43,234 nt of DNA from an uncultured Mycoplasmatota bacterium (GCA_947569245.1 CANORV010000003.1:1-43234); one strand, 5' to 3'; numbered from the stretch's first letter, positions 33,769 through 42,549 are shown. A program made the numbers and translations. The notes: a model not told the origin generated them from the letters alone.

Positions 33769-34208
33769 AATTCCACATCCAAACTATCATTAAACAAATT
33801 TTCTGCAATATCAGAAAGATTTGTCTCGTTTTCTTTAAGAAATAAGTTCCAGTTAGAATCATTCCATATTTCCAAACGATCCCCTACTCCTATAATAACA
33901 CATTCTTTAGTTAATTCTGCATATTTTATTAAAGTAGGTGTCAAGTTAACACGGCCTTGTTTATCAAATTCTAGTACAGTAGCACCTGAAAGGAAAAATC
34001 TGGAAAAATTACGGGCATCTTTTTTTGTAAAAGGTAGACTGTTTAGTTTCACAGTGAGTTTTTCAAATGTTTCAGGAGTATAGACAAACAAGCATTTTTC
34101 TAAACCTCTTGTTACAACAAATTTGTTTTCTAAATCACTTCTAAATTTTGAAGGTAATGTCAGTCTTCCTTTTTCATCAATGTTATGATGGTACTCACCC
34201 ATAAACAT
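33765..34208 (-). CDS. mraZ: Transcriptional regulator MraZ
   Basis: MraZ is a ring-forming DNA-binding protein that controls the dcw operon. The product has 147 residues from ATG 34208, with GGGGAGG 9 nt upstream; in-frame ATGs at 34217 and 34244 fit the ribosome site less well. Two AbrB-like half domains are visible: GEYHHNIDEKGRLTLPSKFR near the start and LEFDKQGRVNLTPTLIKY in the second half, each with the conserved DxKGR-type turn. Four GTGG-type repeats at a 10-bp period lie just upstream of the gene, matching the known MraZ target, so autoregulation is expected. Confidence 0.96.
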   Translation of the reverse strand: MFMGEYHHNIDEKGRLTLPSKFRSDLENKFVVTRGLEKCLFVYTPETFEKLTVKLNSLPFTKKDARNFSRFFLSGATVLEFDKQGRVNLTPTLIKYAELTKECVIIGVGDRLEIWNDSNWNLFLKENETNLSDIAENLFNDSLDVEL

Positions 34209-34224
34209 TAAAATCATCCTCCCC

Positions 34225-34258
34225 CCACTTTTTGCCACTTTCAACCACTACTTACCAT
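34225..34258 (-). promoter_or_regulatory. mraZ: MraZ operator: four GTGG-type repeats, 10-bp period
   Basis: Reading the minus strand, ATGG, GTGG, GTGG and GTGG begin at 34258, 34248, 34238 and 34228. The last runs into the GGGGAGG ribosome site. MraZ proteins bind such direct repeats upstream of mraZ. A TATAAT (about 34262-34257) overlaps the first repeat, so bound MraZ would cover the -10 and start site. I see no good -35. Confidence 0.85.
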
Positions 34259-34334
34259 TATAATACTACAACTTCAGTTTTTAGTAAATATAATATCGGT
34301 TTGAATAAAAATATTTATGTAAATAGATGTAAAG

Positions 34335-34371
34335 AAAAATAGTTAGGTGTTTTTTACTCCTAACTATTTTT
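34335..34371. terminator. Terminator upstream of mraZ
   Basis: A perfect 13-bp stem (34335-34347 with 34359-34371, core TAGTTAGG/CCTAACTA) with an 11-nt loop and T runs on both sides. It ends the hisS-aspS-orphan gene run and isolates the mraZ promoter. Confidence 0.92.
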
Positions 34372-34383
34372 AATTAACTTAGT

Positions 34384-35661
34384 TTAGTTTTTAAACCATC
34401 TTTGTTGTTTTATTTTAGCTTTTTCATTATGATTAGTTGGTTTTTTCTCATTTTTTGGCAAAATTCTTTTGGGTACAATGGGAATAAACTGTTTTAGAAT
34501 TTTTGCTTCTCTTTTCTTCTTATTTTTATTTTCTTTATCACTATTAATTACTTTTTGTTCTTTGTTTCTTTCGTCATGATAATTACCTTTTTTATTATTA
34601 GCTGTTATATCAAAATTAAAGTTTTTAATTCCTATTTGCTTTAAAATTTTTCTTATTATTATAATAGCATCTTCAGAAAAGTATTTTGTATCGTCTTTTT
34701 CTATATCTATTAGCAAATTTTTATAAGTTTGTAGTATATCATTAAATTCATTTTTATTTAAAGTTTCAAGACCTGCTTCAAAGTATAATTGTTCTAATAT
34801 TGCTGTTGGATCATTTAAGTTTGAAATATCTATTTCTTCTTTTGTAATGAAAGTTTCTATACAATCTTTTAAATCAGCTATCGTTGATGATGATTTTATT
34901 ATATTATATCGTTCTTCTGTAAAGTTTCTTAAAGTGTCAAAGATAATTGATGCTTTTTCTTTTACTTCTGTTGGATATTCGAACCCTTTTTTGATTAATT
35001 TTAATTCATCTGTGTAAACTGTAAATGTTAGCATAAATAATGAATTAAAAACTCTCTCATATAATTTAGCTTCTTGCTTTGTTTTTGGAAGATTATTTTT
35101 TAGCCAGTTATTTATTTTATATGCAAAAAAATGATCAAAATCTTCATAAAAAGCATCTTCTAGTTTTATGGTGTTAAGATAATCTCGTTGAAATTCTTTT
35201 AAGTTTATGCCATAATCTTTGGCAATATATTCATTTTCACTAGTAACTGTAACTAATTTGTCAGATTCATCTGGTAGGACTATCTTTGCATTAAGAGGAT
35301 TTCTTCTATATCTATCGTTTATACGATTAATAATACGACATGGAATTAGAAGAATACTAGCTCTTGGCAAGTTTTCAAAATCAATTTTTTCATCGTTTCC
35401 TCCATTTTCATCGACAATGTATCCACAAAAATCATAAATTTGATTTAAATCAAATTTTCTTTCTATCTCATCATAGATACTTTCTTCTTTCTCTAAGAAT
35501 TCTTCAAGCAATAATAAAATATTATTAAAATCATCTTGCTTTTCTTCTTTTTGATCTAAGCCAGTTAATTTGTATTCGATAATACGTGTATATAAATTAT
35601 ATATTCTTAAAGTTATTGAAAAGGCTTTTTTATAAGCTTCTTCGTATGTCAAATTTTCCAT
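34384..35661 (-). CDS. Hypothetical helical protein with basic tail, 425 aa
   Basis: I do not recognise this family. The first 325 residues are predicted almost all helical, with Glu/Lys/Leu-rich segments, and no membrane helix or signal. The last 95 residues are strongly basic and Asn-rich (KNKKKREAKIL; PIVPKRILPKNEKK), which suggests nucleic acid or ribosome binding, a guess. AAAGGAG precedes the ATG. It starts 3 nt after the previous orphan gene, and both follow aspS in the same direction, so they may be T-box controlled with hisS-aspS. It ends in a strong terminator. Confidence 0.8.
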   Translation of the reverse strand: MENLTYEEAYKKAFSITLRIYNLYTRIIEYKLTGLDQKEEKQDDFNNILLLLEEFLEKEESIYDEIERKFDLNQIYDFCGYIVDENGGNDEKIDFENLPRASILLIPCRIINRINDRYRRNPLNAKIVLPDESDKLVTVTSENEYIAKDYGINLKEFQRDYLNTIKLEDAFYEDFDHFFAYKINNWLKNNLPKTKQEAKLYERVFNSLFMLTFTVYTDELKLIKKGFEYPTEVKEKASIIFDTLRNFTEERYNIIKSSSTIADLKDCIETFITKEEIDISNLNDPTAILEQLYFEAGLETLNKNEFNDILQTYKNLLIDIEKDDTKYFSEDAIIIIRKILKQIGIKNFNFDITANNKKGNYHDERNKEQKVINSDKENKNKKKREAKILKQFIPIVPKRILPKNEKKPTNHNEKAKIKQQRWFKN

Positions 35662-35664
35662 AAA

Positions 35665-36735
35665 CTATCTCCTTTTAACATATATTGAATCTCTTGTTTT
35701 TCTTTTTTCAATAAATTCTATGTTACTAATTATTTCATCTTTTATAGTGTTGCAAACATAATCATCTTTGCTATTTCCTATTTGCAAGAAGTAACAATCT
35801 TCAACAACTTGATAAAGTTCTTGTAAATCCTCTTTGTTTAGCATTACTTGAATTGCTGATAGATATGTTTTAACTACTATTTTAAAAATATCTTTTTTAT
35901 TATCAGGCATTTTAGAATAGTCTTCCTTAAATAGGCACTCAGTACCATAGTCATAACAATTTAAAAGAAATGTTTTTCTTATTAAATCAACATTTTCTTG
36001 ATCTATATTATAAATGTCACTATAGTAATCAGATGAAATTTTAATAATCTTTTTATGAGTATTATATAGTAATTCACTTACATTATCCAGACACTTATTT
36101 AAAAAAATCATGTTTTCTATAAATTTCCTGATAGTTTTATATTCATTAGTATTTTTATCTAAATCAGATGTGTATATATTTAAAAGATGACAATAGACAT
36201 CTAAAACATCCGTTTTGATTTTTTCATGTATAATAAGATAATTAAGTTCTTGGTTTGTTTCATTTTCTGTTATTTTTTTGATTGATTGATTTTGTTCTTT
36301 TAGATATTCTATTTCAGTTTCAGAAAGCTCTTCTTTTAAATACTCTATTAAAAGATTATTGAATCTTTCATCAATTATATCTTTAACTTCTTTTATAGTA
36401 ACTCTTTTTTCTATTTCTTTATATATTCTTAATATAATTAAGTCTTCTGTTTTTATATCAAATAAGGACTTAAAATTTATCTCTTCTATATCATCGTTTG
36501 AAAAATCTTTGCAATCAAGAATAGCATCACTTATATCTGTTAATTCCTGAATGCTAGTATTTTCGTATAATTCGTCTTCTTTTATTATAGACGATACTTC
36601 TTCTTCAGCAATTAATTGCAGTGTTGATTCTTTCTCTTGCTTTATGAATTTTTCATCTAGTCGAAGATCTCTATAGTGCTTTATTTTTCTTGATATTTCA
36701 TATAAGTCTTTTAATCTAGCTGTTAAGCTTGACAT
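35665..36735 (-). CDS. Hypothetical helical protein, 356 aa
   Basis: I do not recognise this family. The sequence is Glu/Lys/Ile/Asp-rich and looks all-helical, with possible coiled-coil stretches (about 40-60 and 110-165). It has no signal peptide, membrane segment or catalytic motif that I can name. Cys residues are scattered (for example CYDYGTEC). AGGGGGG lies before the ATG. It starts 30 nt after aspS and is followed after 3 nt by the other orphan gene, so the two are surely cotranscribed and probably work together. Confidence 0.8.
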   Translation of the reverse strand: MSSLTARLKDLYEISRKIKHYRDLRLDEKFIKQEKESTLQLIAEEEVSSIIKEDELYENTSIQELTDISDAILDCKDFSNDDIEEINFKSLFDIKTEDLIILRIYKEIEKRVTIKEVKDIIDERFNNLLIEYLKEELSETEIEYLKEQNQSIKKITENETNQELNYLIIHEKIKTDVLDVYCHLLNIYTSDLDKNTNEYKTIRKFIENMIFLNKCLDNVSELLYNTHKKIIKISSDYYSDIYNIDQENVDLIRKTFLLNCYDYGTECLFKEDYSKMPDNKKDIFKIVVKTYLSAIQVMLNKEDLQELYQVVEDCYFLQIGNSKDDYVCNTIKDEIISNIEFIEKRKTRDSIYVKRR

Positions 36736-36765
36736 ACTTTTCCCCCCTGATAGTCATATTATTTA

Positions 36766-38514
36766 TTACTTTTTCTTTTCTAGTTGAATTGATAATTCTT
36801 TTAATTGTTTTTCATCTACTATATTTGGTGCATCACTCATTAAACAGGTTGCACTAGTAGTTTTAGGAAAGGCAACTACATCTCTAATGTTATCAGTGTC
36901 TACTAGTAACATAATAAGTCTTTCTAAGCCAATTCCAACGCCACAATGAGGTGGTGCTCCATATTTGAAAGCTTCTAAGAAAAAGCCAAATTTATTAATT
37001 GCTTCTTCATGAGTCATACCAATTGCTTCAAAAACTTTTTCTTGTAATTCTTCTTCATGAATACGAACAGAACCACTTAAAAGTTCATAACCATTTAGTA
37101 CTAAGTCGTATGCTCTTGAATAGCAATTTTCTTTATCAGTTAATAGTTTATCAATGTCTTTTTTATTTGGAGATGTAAAAGGATGATGAGCAGCAACATA
37201 TCTTTCTTCTTCCTCACTATATTCAAACATTGGAAAATCAGTTACCCATAAAAAGTTAAATTTATCTTTTTCAACTAAGTTTAGTTCATGACCTAGTTTT
37301 AATCGTAGTGCTCCAAGGGCAGTTTGGGAAACACTTTTTTTATCGGCAACAATAAATATCAAGTCATTATCTTTAATATTTAATTTTTGAATAATAGAAG
37401 CTTTTTCTTCATCACTTAATACCTTGGCAATTGTTCCTGTTAGTTCATTGTTTTTATACTTTAAAAACGATAGAGCTTTAGCTTTATAAACTTTGACAAA
37501 TTCTGTTAGTTTATCAATATCTTTTCTAGAAAATATATCGGCTTTGTTCTCTACAACAATAGCATTAATTACCCCTTTATTTAAAATGATATCTTTAAAT
37601 ATTTGAAAATCGGTATTATTAAAAATATCAGTTATATCGTTAAGTTCCATTTTAAAACGAGTATCTGGTTTATCACTACCAAATCGACTCATACATTCAG
37701 TATATTTTAATCTAGGGAATTTTTCTAAAGTAACTCCTTTTATTTCTTTAAAAATTTCATTCATTAAACCTTCAACTATATTCCAAATGTCTTCTTCACT
37801 AGCAAAACTCATTTCGATATCAATTTGAGTAAATTCTGGTTGACGATCAGCTCTTAAATCTTCATCTCTAAAACAACGAGCTATTTGAAAGTATTTTTCC
37901 ATTCCACCAATCATTAAAAGCTGCTTATATAATTGTGGTGATTGTGGTAGAGCATAGAAGCAACCCTTAGTAATACGACTTGGTACTAAGTAGTCTCTTG
38001 CTCCTTCTGGTGTTGATTTACAAAGAATTGGTGTTTCTACTTCAGCAAAGCCTAACTTATTTAAATAATTTCTTACAATTAGTGTAACTTTACTTCTAGT
38101 TATTAAATTGTTTTGTAATTGTGGTCTTCTTAAGTCAAGATAACGGTATTTTAATCTTGTATCTTCCAATGCAGTTGTATCATCTGTTAATTCAAATGGT
38201 AAGTCAATTGATTTATTAATTACAGACAAGCTTAAGACATCAACTTCTATTTCTCCTGTTTTAAGTTTAGGATTTTTGCTTTCTCTTTCAACTACTTTTC
38301 CAATTACTTTTATAACGTATTCACTTTTTAAACTGCTAGCAAGATCATAAAACTCATTTTCTGGTTTTACAGCTAATTGAATAATACCACTTCTATCTCT
38401 TAAATCGATGAAGACTAAACCTCCTAAGTTACGTTTTTTTAAAACCCAACCATAAAGCTCTATTTCTTCACCTACGTTTTTAATATTGTAATCTGTATTG
38501 TTTGTTAATTTCAT
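36766..38514 (-). CDS. aspS: Aspartyl-tRNA synthetase
   Basis: A class II synthetase of the bacterial AspRS type, 582 residues. It has the N-terminal OB anticodon domain (about 1-105; ELYGWVLKKRNLGGLVFIDLRDRSG region) and motif 2 RCFRDEDLRADRQPEFTQID. A GAD insertion domain lies near 280-400, and motif 3 GVGIGLERLIMLL near the end. It charges tRNA-Asp. The ATG at 38514 is preferred because AGAGGTG lies 7 nt upstream; an in-frame GTG at 38523 adds three residues. It follows hisS by 14 nt, the common hisS-aspS operon order. Confidence 0.96.
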   Translation of the reverse strand: MKLTNNTDYNIKNVGEEIELYGWVLKKRNLGGLVFIDLRDRSGIIQLAVKPENEFYDLASSLKSEYVIKVIGKVVERESKNPKLKTGEIEVDVLSLSVINKSIDLPFELTDDTTALEDTRLKYRYLDLRRPQLQNNLITRSKVTLIVRNYLNKLGFAEVETPILCKSTPEGARDYLVPSRITKGCFYALPQSPQLYKQLLMIGGMEKYFQIARCFRDEDLRADRQPEFTQIDIEMSFASEEDIWNIVEGLMNEIFKEIKGVTLEKFPRLKYTECMSRFGSDKPDTRFKMELNDITDIFNNTDFQIFKDIILNKGVINAIVVENKADIFSRKDIDKLTEFVKVYKAKALSFLKYKNNELTGTIAKVLSDEEKASIIQKLNIKDNDLIFIVADKKSVSQTALGALRLKLGHELNLVEKDKFNFLWVTDFPMFEYSEEEERYVAAHHPFTSPNKKDIDKLLTDKENCYSRAYDLVLNGYELLSGSVRIHEEELQEKVFEAIGMTHEEAINKFGFFLEAFKYGAPPHCGVGIGLERLIMLLVDTDNIRDVVAFPKTTSATCLMSDAPNIVDEKQLKELSIQLEKKK

Positions 38515-38528
38515 AAGTAACACCTCTT

Positions 38529-39857
38529 CTAATTTTCATGATGATGATTTTCATGATCACAGCTACATTCTTTACAACTACACTCATCATCACCTGCTAA
38601 TTGTTCATCTAAATAATACAAAATATAATCTAAATCAACTGTTTCTTCTTCTTTTGTTATGTTATTTTTTACCTTGATTCTATTTTCTTTTAAGTCTTCA
38701 TCATTTAAAATGATAAGCATTTTACTATTTAGTCTATCTGCTTGTTTAAATTGTGATTTTAGACTTCTATTTGTGTATTCAGTATCACATGAAAAACCAT
38801 TCATTCTTAATTCTTGGATAAGAGTTGTTGCAAATTCTTTTTCTGTTTCTGATACATACATTACAAAAACATCAAGGCTATCATTTATTGGTAAGTTTAT
38901 TTTTGATTCCTCTAAAGCTAACATAAGCCTATCTATACCAGATGCAAAGCCAATTCCAGGAGTAGTTGGTCCACCTAGTGCTTCTACTAAGTCATTATAT
39001 CTTCCACCACCTGCTAAGGCTATTTTGTTTTCAGATCCTTTAATTTTAGCTTCTATTTCAAAAACAGTATGTGAATAATAGTCTAGTCCACGAACAAGAT
39101 TAGAATCAATTTCATATGGTATATCTAATAAAGATAGAAATTTTTGAACTTTTGTAAATCTTTCTTTACTTTCTTTAGTTAAGTAGTCTTTCATATTAGG
39201 TACATTTTTCATAATGTCTAAATCATGATCAACTTTACAATCTAGTACTCTAAGTGGATTTTTTTCAAGTCTTATTTTGCAGTCTTCACATAGTTTATTT
39301 ATATGTGGTTTAAAGTAATCAATTATAGCTTTACGATAATTGTCTCTAGATATTTTATCCCCCAAAGAATTTATTTTTAAAGTTACATCAAGTCCTAAAA
39401 TACGAAAAATATTAAAGGCTAGTGATATTACTTCAGCATCTATCATTTCATCATCACTACCTAAGACTTCTACTCCAAATTGAGTTAATTCTCTATTTCT
39501 TCCTGCTTGTGGTCTTTCATATCTATACATAGTTCCATTGTAGTATAGTTTGGTTGGATTAGTATTATCACCATACATCTTATTTTCAATATAGCTTCTG
39601 ACTACACCAGCTGTTCCTTCTGGTCTAAGAGTTAAGTTTCTTTCTCCTCTATCTTTAAAGTCGTATGTTTCTTTATTAACTATATCACTTGATTCCCCTA
39701 CTGCCCTATGAAACACTTCACTATTTTCAAATAATGGTGTTCTAATATACTGATAGTTATATTTTTCACAAAGTGATGCTAATAAGTTGTTGACATACTC
39801 CCATTTTTTAGCTTCTTTACCATATAGGTCATAACATCCTTTAGCTTTTGTTATCAT
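38529..39857 (-). CDS. hisS: Histidyl-tRNA synthetase with Cys/His-rich tail
   Basis: This class II synthetase charges tRNA-His. Motif 2 is RYERPQAGRNRELTQFG; the histidine-binding motifs are LVRGLDYYSHTVFE and AGGGRYNDL, followed by the anticodon-binding domain (about 325-420). At 442 residues it is about 20 longer than usual. The extra tail (422-442) contains CSCKECSCDHENHHH, four Cys and four His, an obvious metal-binding candidate not found in standard HisRS. GAGGGAT precedes the ATG. A T-box leader lies directly upstream and aspS directly downstream. Confidence 0.95.
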   Translation of the reverse strand: MITKAKGCYDLYGKEAKKWEYVNNLLASLCEKYNYQYIRTPLFENSEVFHRAVGESSDIVNKETYDFKDRGERNLTLRPEGTAGVVRSYIENKMYGDNTNPTKLYYNGTMYRYERPQAGRNRELTQFGVEVLGSDDEMIDAEVISLAFNIFRILGLDVTLKINSLGDKISRDNYRKAIIDYFKPHINKLCEDCKIRLEKNPLRVLDCKVDHDLDIMKNVPNMKDYLTKESKERFTKVQKFLSLLDIPYEIDSNLVRGLDYYSHTVFEIEAKIKGSENKIALAGGGRYNDLVEALGGPTTPGIGFASGIDRLMLALEESKINLPINDSLDVFVMYVSETEKEFATTLIQELRMNGFSCDTEYTNRSLKSQFKQADRLNSKMLIILNDEDLKENRIKVKNNITKEEETVDLDYILYYLDEQLAGDDECSCKECSCDHENHHHEN

Positions 39858-39880
39858 ATTTATCCCTCTTTTCTTTAATC

Positions 39881-40096
39881 AAAAAAGGTGACACAGTATA
39901 AGGACGAGATTACTCGTGGTGCCACCTTAATTTCATGATAGTTATCATGCTTATTATATCTTAACGCGATTTATTATTCACGCTTCTTTTTTTATAAAGT
40001 GTCTTCATTATTAAAATAAACGATATCTTCCACCAAATAATATCTCTCTTTAGTTTTTCTAATAATTACTCCTCTTTAAAGAAGATACTTTTATTT
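39881..40096 (-). promoter_or_regulatory. T-box riboswitch of the hisS-aspS operon
   Basis: Reading the minus strand, the T-box sequence AAGGTGGCACCACG (39928-39915) is plain. It can form the antiterminator (AAGG/CCTT plus ACGAG/CTCGT) or a 10-bp terminator (AAGGTGGCAC with GTGTCACCTT) followed by TTTTTT (39886-39881). Stem I runs from about 40094 and includes an AGTA element, AGAGAG and the apical GGTGGAAG. On its 3' side GAAGACACTT contains the specifier: GAC (Asp, 40003-40001) or, overlapping, CAC (His, 40001-39999). The acceptor-binding TGGC predicts a G discriminator, which fits tRNA-Asp rather than tRNA-His. A stem III-like CATGAT/ATCATG hairpin lies before the T-box. The promoter is not certain. 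Confidence 0.92.
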
Positions 40097-40113
40097 TACT
40101 ACAGGAAGTAAAA

Positions 40114-40800
40114 TCAATCAATAGTTCTTTCAATATTAATTAAGTTTTTTTCGATTAATGACTCATGAATTTGTTCTTCTAAAGTTCCAGTGTAAATTTC
40201 TTCAATTCTATCAACACGGCATTTTTCAGCTAATATAATAGCTTCTATTTTTTTAACAGCTTCATCTACTATATCATTAACAACAACGTAATTGTACTTT
40301 GTTACTTCGTTTAATTCATTGTAAGCACTCTTAAATCTGTCTAATATTTTTTCTTTGTCTTCTAAGCCACGAGCTATAATTCTTCTTTTAACTTCTTCCA
40401 TTGATGGTGCTAAAATAAATATAAGTATGGCATCAGGAAATTTTTCTTTGATGTTTTTGGCTCCCTCTATATTTATTTCTAGTAAGCAGTCAATTCCATT
40501 ATTTAGTTTTTCTAAAATATTAGTTTTTGGTGTTCCATAGTAGTCTTTACCATGAACTATAGCATATTCTAAGAATTCATCGTTTTTTATTTTTTCTAGG
40601 AACTTATCTTTGGTAATAAAGAAGTATTCATTACCTTCAATGTCTCCACCACGAATACTTCTACTAGTATAGGATACACTTCTATATATGTTTTTGTTTT
40701 TCTCTAATAGTTTTTTACTAACTGTACCTTTTCCGGCACAAGTTGTACCGCTTATAATGATAAGATTTCCTTTATTACTAGTTTTAATTGTTTCTCTCAT
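40114..40800 (-). CDS. gmk: Guanylate kinase
   Basis: Gmk phosphorylates GMP to GDP with ATP. The 228-residue product has a P-loop GTTCAGKGT (18-26; usual GPSGVGKGT), the GMP-binding SVSYTSRSIRGGDIEGNEYFF (about 41-61, usual TTRxPRxGE) and HGKDYYGTP. A lid with RGLEDKEKILDRF follows. The length is slightly above the usual 205-210 because of a C-terminal tail. It begins 18 nt after the pyrophosphatase gene, with AAAAGGA upstream, so the two form an operon. A candidate promoter for the T-box transcript overlaps its 3' end. Confidence 0.93.
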   Translation of the reverse strand: MRETIKTSNKGNLIIISGTTCAGKGTVSKKLLEKNKNIYRSVSYTSRSIRGGDIEGNEYFFITKDKFLEKIKNDEFLEYAIVHGKDYYGTPKTNILEKLNNGIDCLLEINIEGAKNIKEKFPDAILIFILAPSMEEVKRRIIARGLEDKEKILDRFKSAYNELNEVTKYNYVVVNDIVDEAVKKIEAIILAEKCRVDRIEEIYTGTLEEQIHESLIEKNLINIERTID

Positions 40801-40818
40801 AGATAATTTTCCTTTTAT

Positions 40819-42441
40819 TTATTTTAGTTTTTCCATAATAGGTGGAACAATTTGTTTTTTTCTAGATACACAACCATCGATATAGTGACCTTGTTCTAAG
40901 GAGTCAATGCCAAAAGCAGATTCTAGCATTTCTTTACTTTTTTCAGTGTATATTATATATGAACCATTTCTTATGATGTCGGTAACTGCTAGTACTACAG
41001 CAGTATAGTCATTCATATCAGCCATATTTTCAATTATTTTTATGTATTCTTCTTTTTCGTTTAAAATATCTTGATAGTTTAGAGTAAAGACTTGACTAAC
41101 AGCAAATTTTAAGTCGTTTACTGGGAATGATTTAATATCAGTTCCAATAATTTCTTCTTTTGTTTTTCCAGCAAGTGAGGTTCCAGCTTTAAACATTTGA
41201 AGTGCGTAGTCAGCATAGTCAAGTTCAGTTATTTCGGCTAGTTTTAGAACAGTTTTTTTATCAAGTTCAGTTGTTGTTGGACTTGTTAATACTAAGGTAT
41301 CAGATAGTATTCCTGATATCATTAATCCCGCTATGTCTTTTGGTATAGGAATATTATTTTCTAAATACATTTGATAGATAATTGTATTAGTACTTCCAAC
41401 GGACATGTTTCTAAAGTTAATTGGGTTGTTTGTTGAAATATTACCTATTTTATGATGGTCTACTACTTCAATAATTTCGGCTTCATCAAGACCTACAGCA
41501 CTTTGTTCTGATTCGTTATGGTCTACTAAAATTACTTTCTTTTTGTTAATGTTAGTTATTCCAGTTATTCTAAGAAGTCCCATACATTTTCCTGTTTTGT
41601 CAATAATTGGATAGTTATTGTGTTTTAATTCCATACTAGTTTTTAAAAAGTCATCATAGTAGTCAGATTCATCAAAGACATGTTGTTTGTTTTTTGGTAT
41701 TAGGTATTTAACGTAGTTACTTAGACCGATAAGTTTGGTAGTATGGAAAGTATCATGATGTGTTCTAATGATGTTGACATGATTCTTTTTAGCTATTTCT
41801 AAATGTTCTTCTTTTATTTCTCCGTTTCCTACAACAATCATAAGTTTGATTTTTGAAGATACGGCATATTCGATAATACTGTGGCGATCTCCTACTATTA
41901 GAATGTGATTATTTTCTAAGTTTATATTGTTTAAAAATGTTGTACTTCTATAAGCTGCAACTAGAAGATTTCCGTTTATTTCATTATCAAATTTTAAGAT
42001 TTCTTCTCCATCAAGTGTTTTTAAGATATTGTCGTATGATGTATTTAAGGTATTAAAGTCTCCACTAATTAAGTCTCTAACGACGTTTTTTACTGTTACA
42101 AGTCCTGAAAACTCTTTATTTTTATCAACGATTGGTACACCTGTTACATTGTGTTCAATCATGTAGTTATAAGTATCATTTACAGATGTATCATCATTGA
42201 TATAAAAGTCTTTTTGATAGTTAACATCTTTTATTTGTAGTTTTACATCGTTTAAATATTTAGGTGTTTTTACTTTGAAATAGTTTAGAACGTATTCGGT
42301 TTCTCTATTTATTTCTCCTAAAACCATTGCTTCAGTATTAAAACCTAATTTATTTTTTAAGTAAGATAAGGCTATAGCACTAGTAACTGAGTCAGTATCT
42401 GGTTTTCTATGTCCAAATATATAAATTTTTTCTTTTTCCAT
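40819..42441 (-). CDS. ppaC: Manganese-dependent inorganic pyrophosphatase with CBS-DRTGG insert
   Basis: Family II pyrophosphatase, 540 residues, which splits PPi with Mn2+ or Co2+. The DHH-type metal site begins FGHRKPDTDS near the N-terminus and continues with VDHHKIGN in the later half. Between them lie two CBS domains (NVTGVPIVDKNKEFSGLV; NNYPIIDKTGKCMGLLR) and a DRTGG-like domain. Such CBS inserts make the enzyme sensitive to adenine nucleotides. The DHHA2 domain ends with the substrate motif SRKKQIVPP. The ATG at 42441 has AAGGAG 8 nt upstream; an in-frame GTG at 42450 is rejected. It leads the ppaC-gmk pair. Confidence 0.95.
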   Translation of the reverse strand: MEKEKIYIFGHRKPDTDSVTSAIALSYLKNKLGFNTEAMVLGEINRETEYVLNYFKVKTPKYLNDVKLQIKDVNYQKDFYINDDTSVNDTYNYMIEHNVTGVPIVDKNKEFSGLVTVKNVVRDLISGDFNTLNTSYDNILKTLDGEEILKFDNEINGNLLVAAYRSTTFLNNINLENNHILIVGDRHSIIEYAVSSKIKLMIVVGNGEIKEEHLEIAKKNHVNIIRTHHDTFHTTKLIGLSNYVKYLIPKNKQHVFDESDYYDDFLKTSMELKHNNYPIIDKTGKCMGLLRITGITNINKKKVILVDHNESEQSAVGLDEAEIIEVVDHHKIGNISTNNPINFRNMSVGSTNTIIYQMYLENNIPIPKDIAGLMISGILSDTLVLTSPTTTELDKKTVLKLAEITELDYADYALQMFKAGTSLAGKTKEEIIGTDIKSFPVNDLKFAVSQVFTLNYQDILNEKEEYIKIIENMADMNDYTAVVLAVTDIIRNGSYIIYTEKSKEMLESAFGIDSLEQGHYIDGCVSRKKQIVPPIMEKLK

Positions 42442-42510
42442 TGTATCCACTCCTTAAATCATGTTATTAAGTTTAAACTTATTTAAGGTATTTGTCAATA
42501 AAACTAACTA

Positions 42511-42549
42511 AAAAATTGTAATCAATTCAAAGTTTTAATGATTACAATT
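42511..42549 (-). terminator. Terminator of the truncated surface-protein gene
   Basis: An 11-bp stem (AATTGTAATCA 42514-42524 with TGATTACAATT 42539-42549) encloses a 14-nt loop and runs into TTTTTTAG on the minus strand, 27 nt after the stop at 42576. Confidence 0.87.

Noticed and set aside
38659-39078. 139-codon open frame antisense to hisS
   Set aside because: It lies wholly inside the well-supported hisS gene, has no ribosome site and its translation looks like a frame shadow. The same holds for the antisense frames at 14433-14819, 27462-27818 and 33760-34083.
40093-40121. Promoter TTGATT-N17-TAAAAT for the T-box transcript
   Set aside because: The spacing is right, but a start about 7 nt downstream would remove part of the base of stem I, so I did not list it as a feature.
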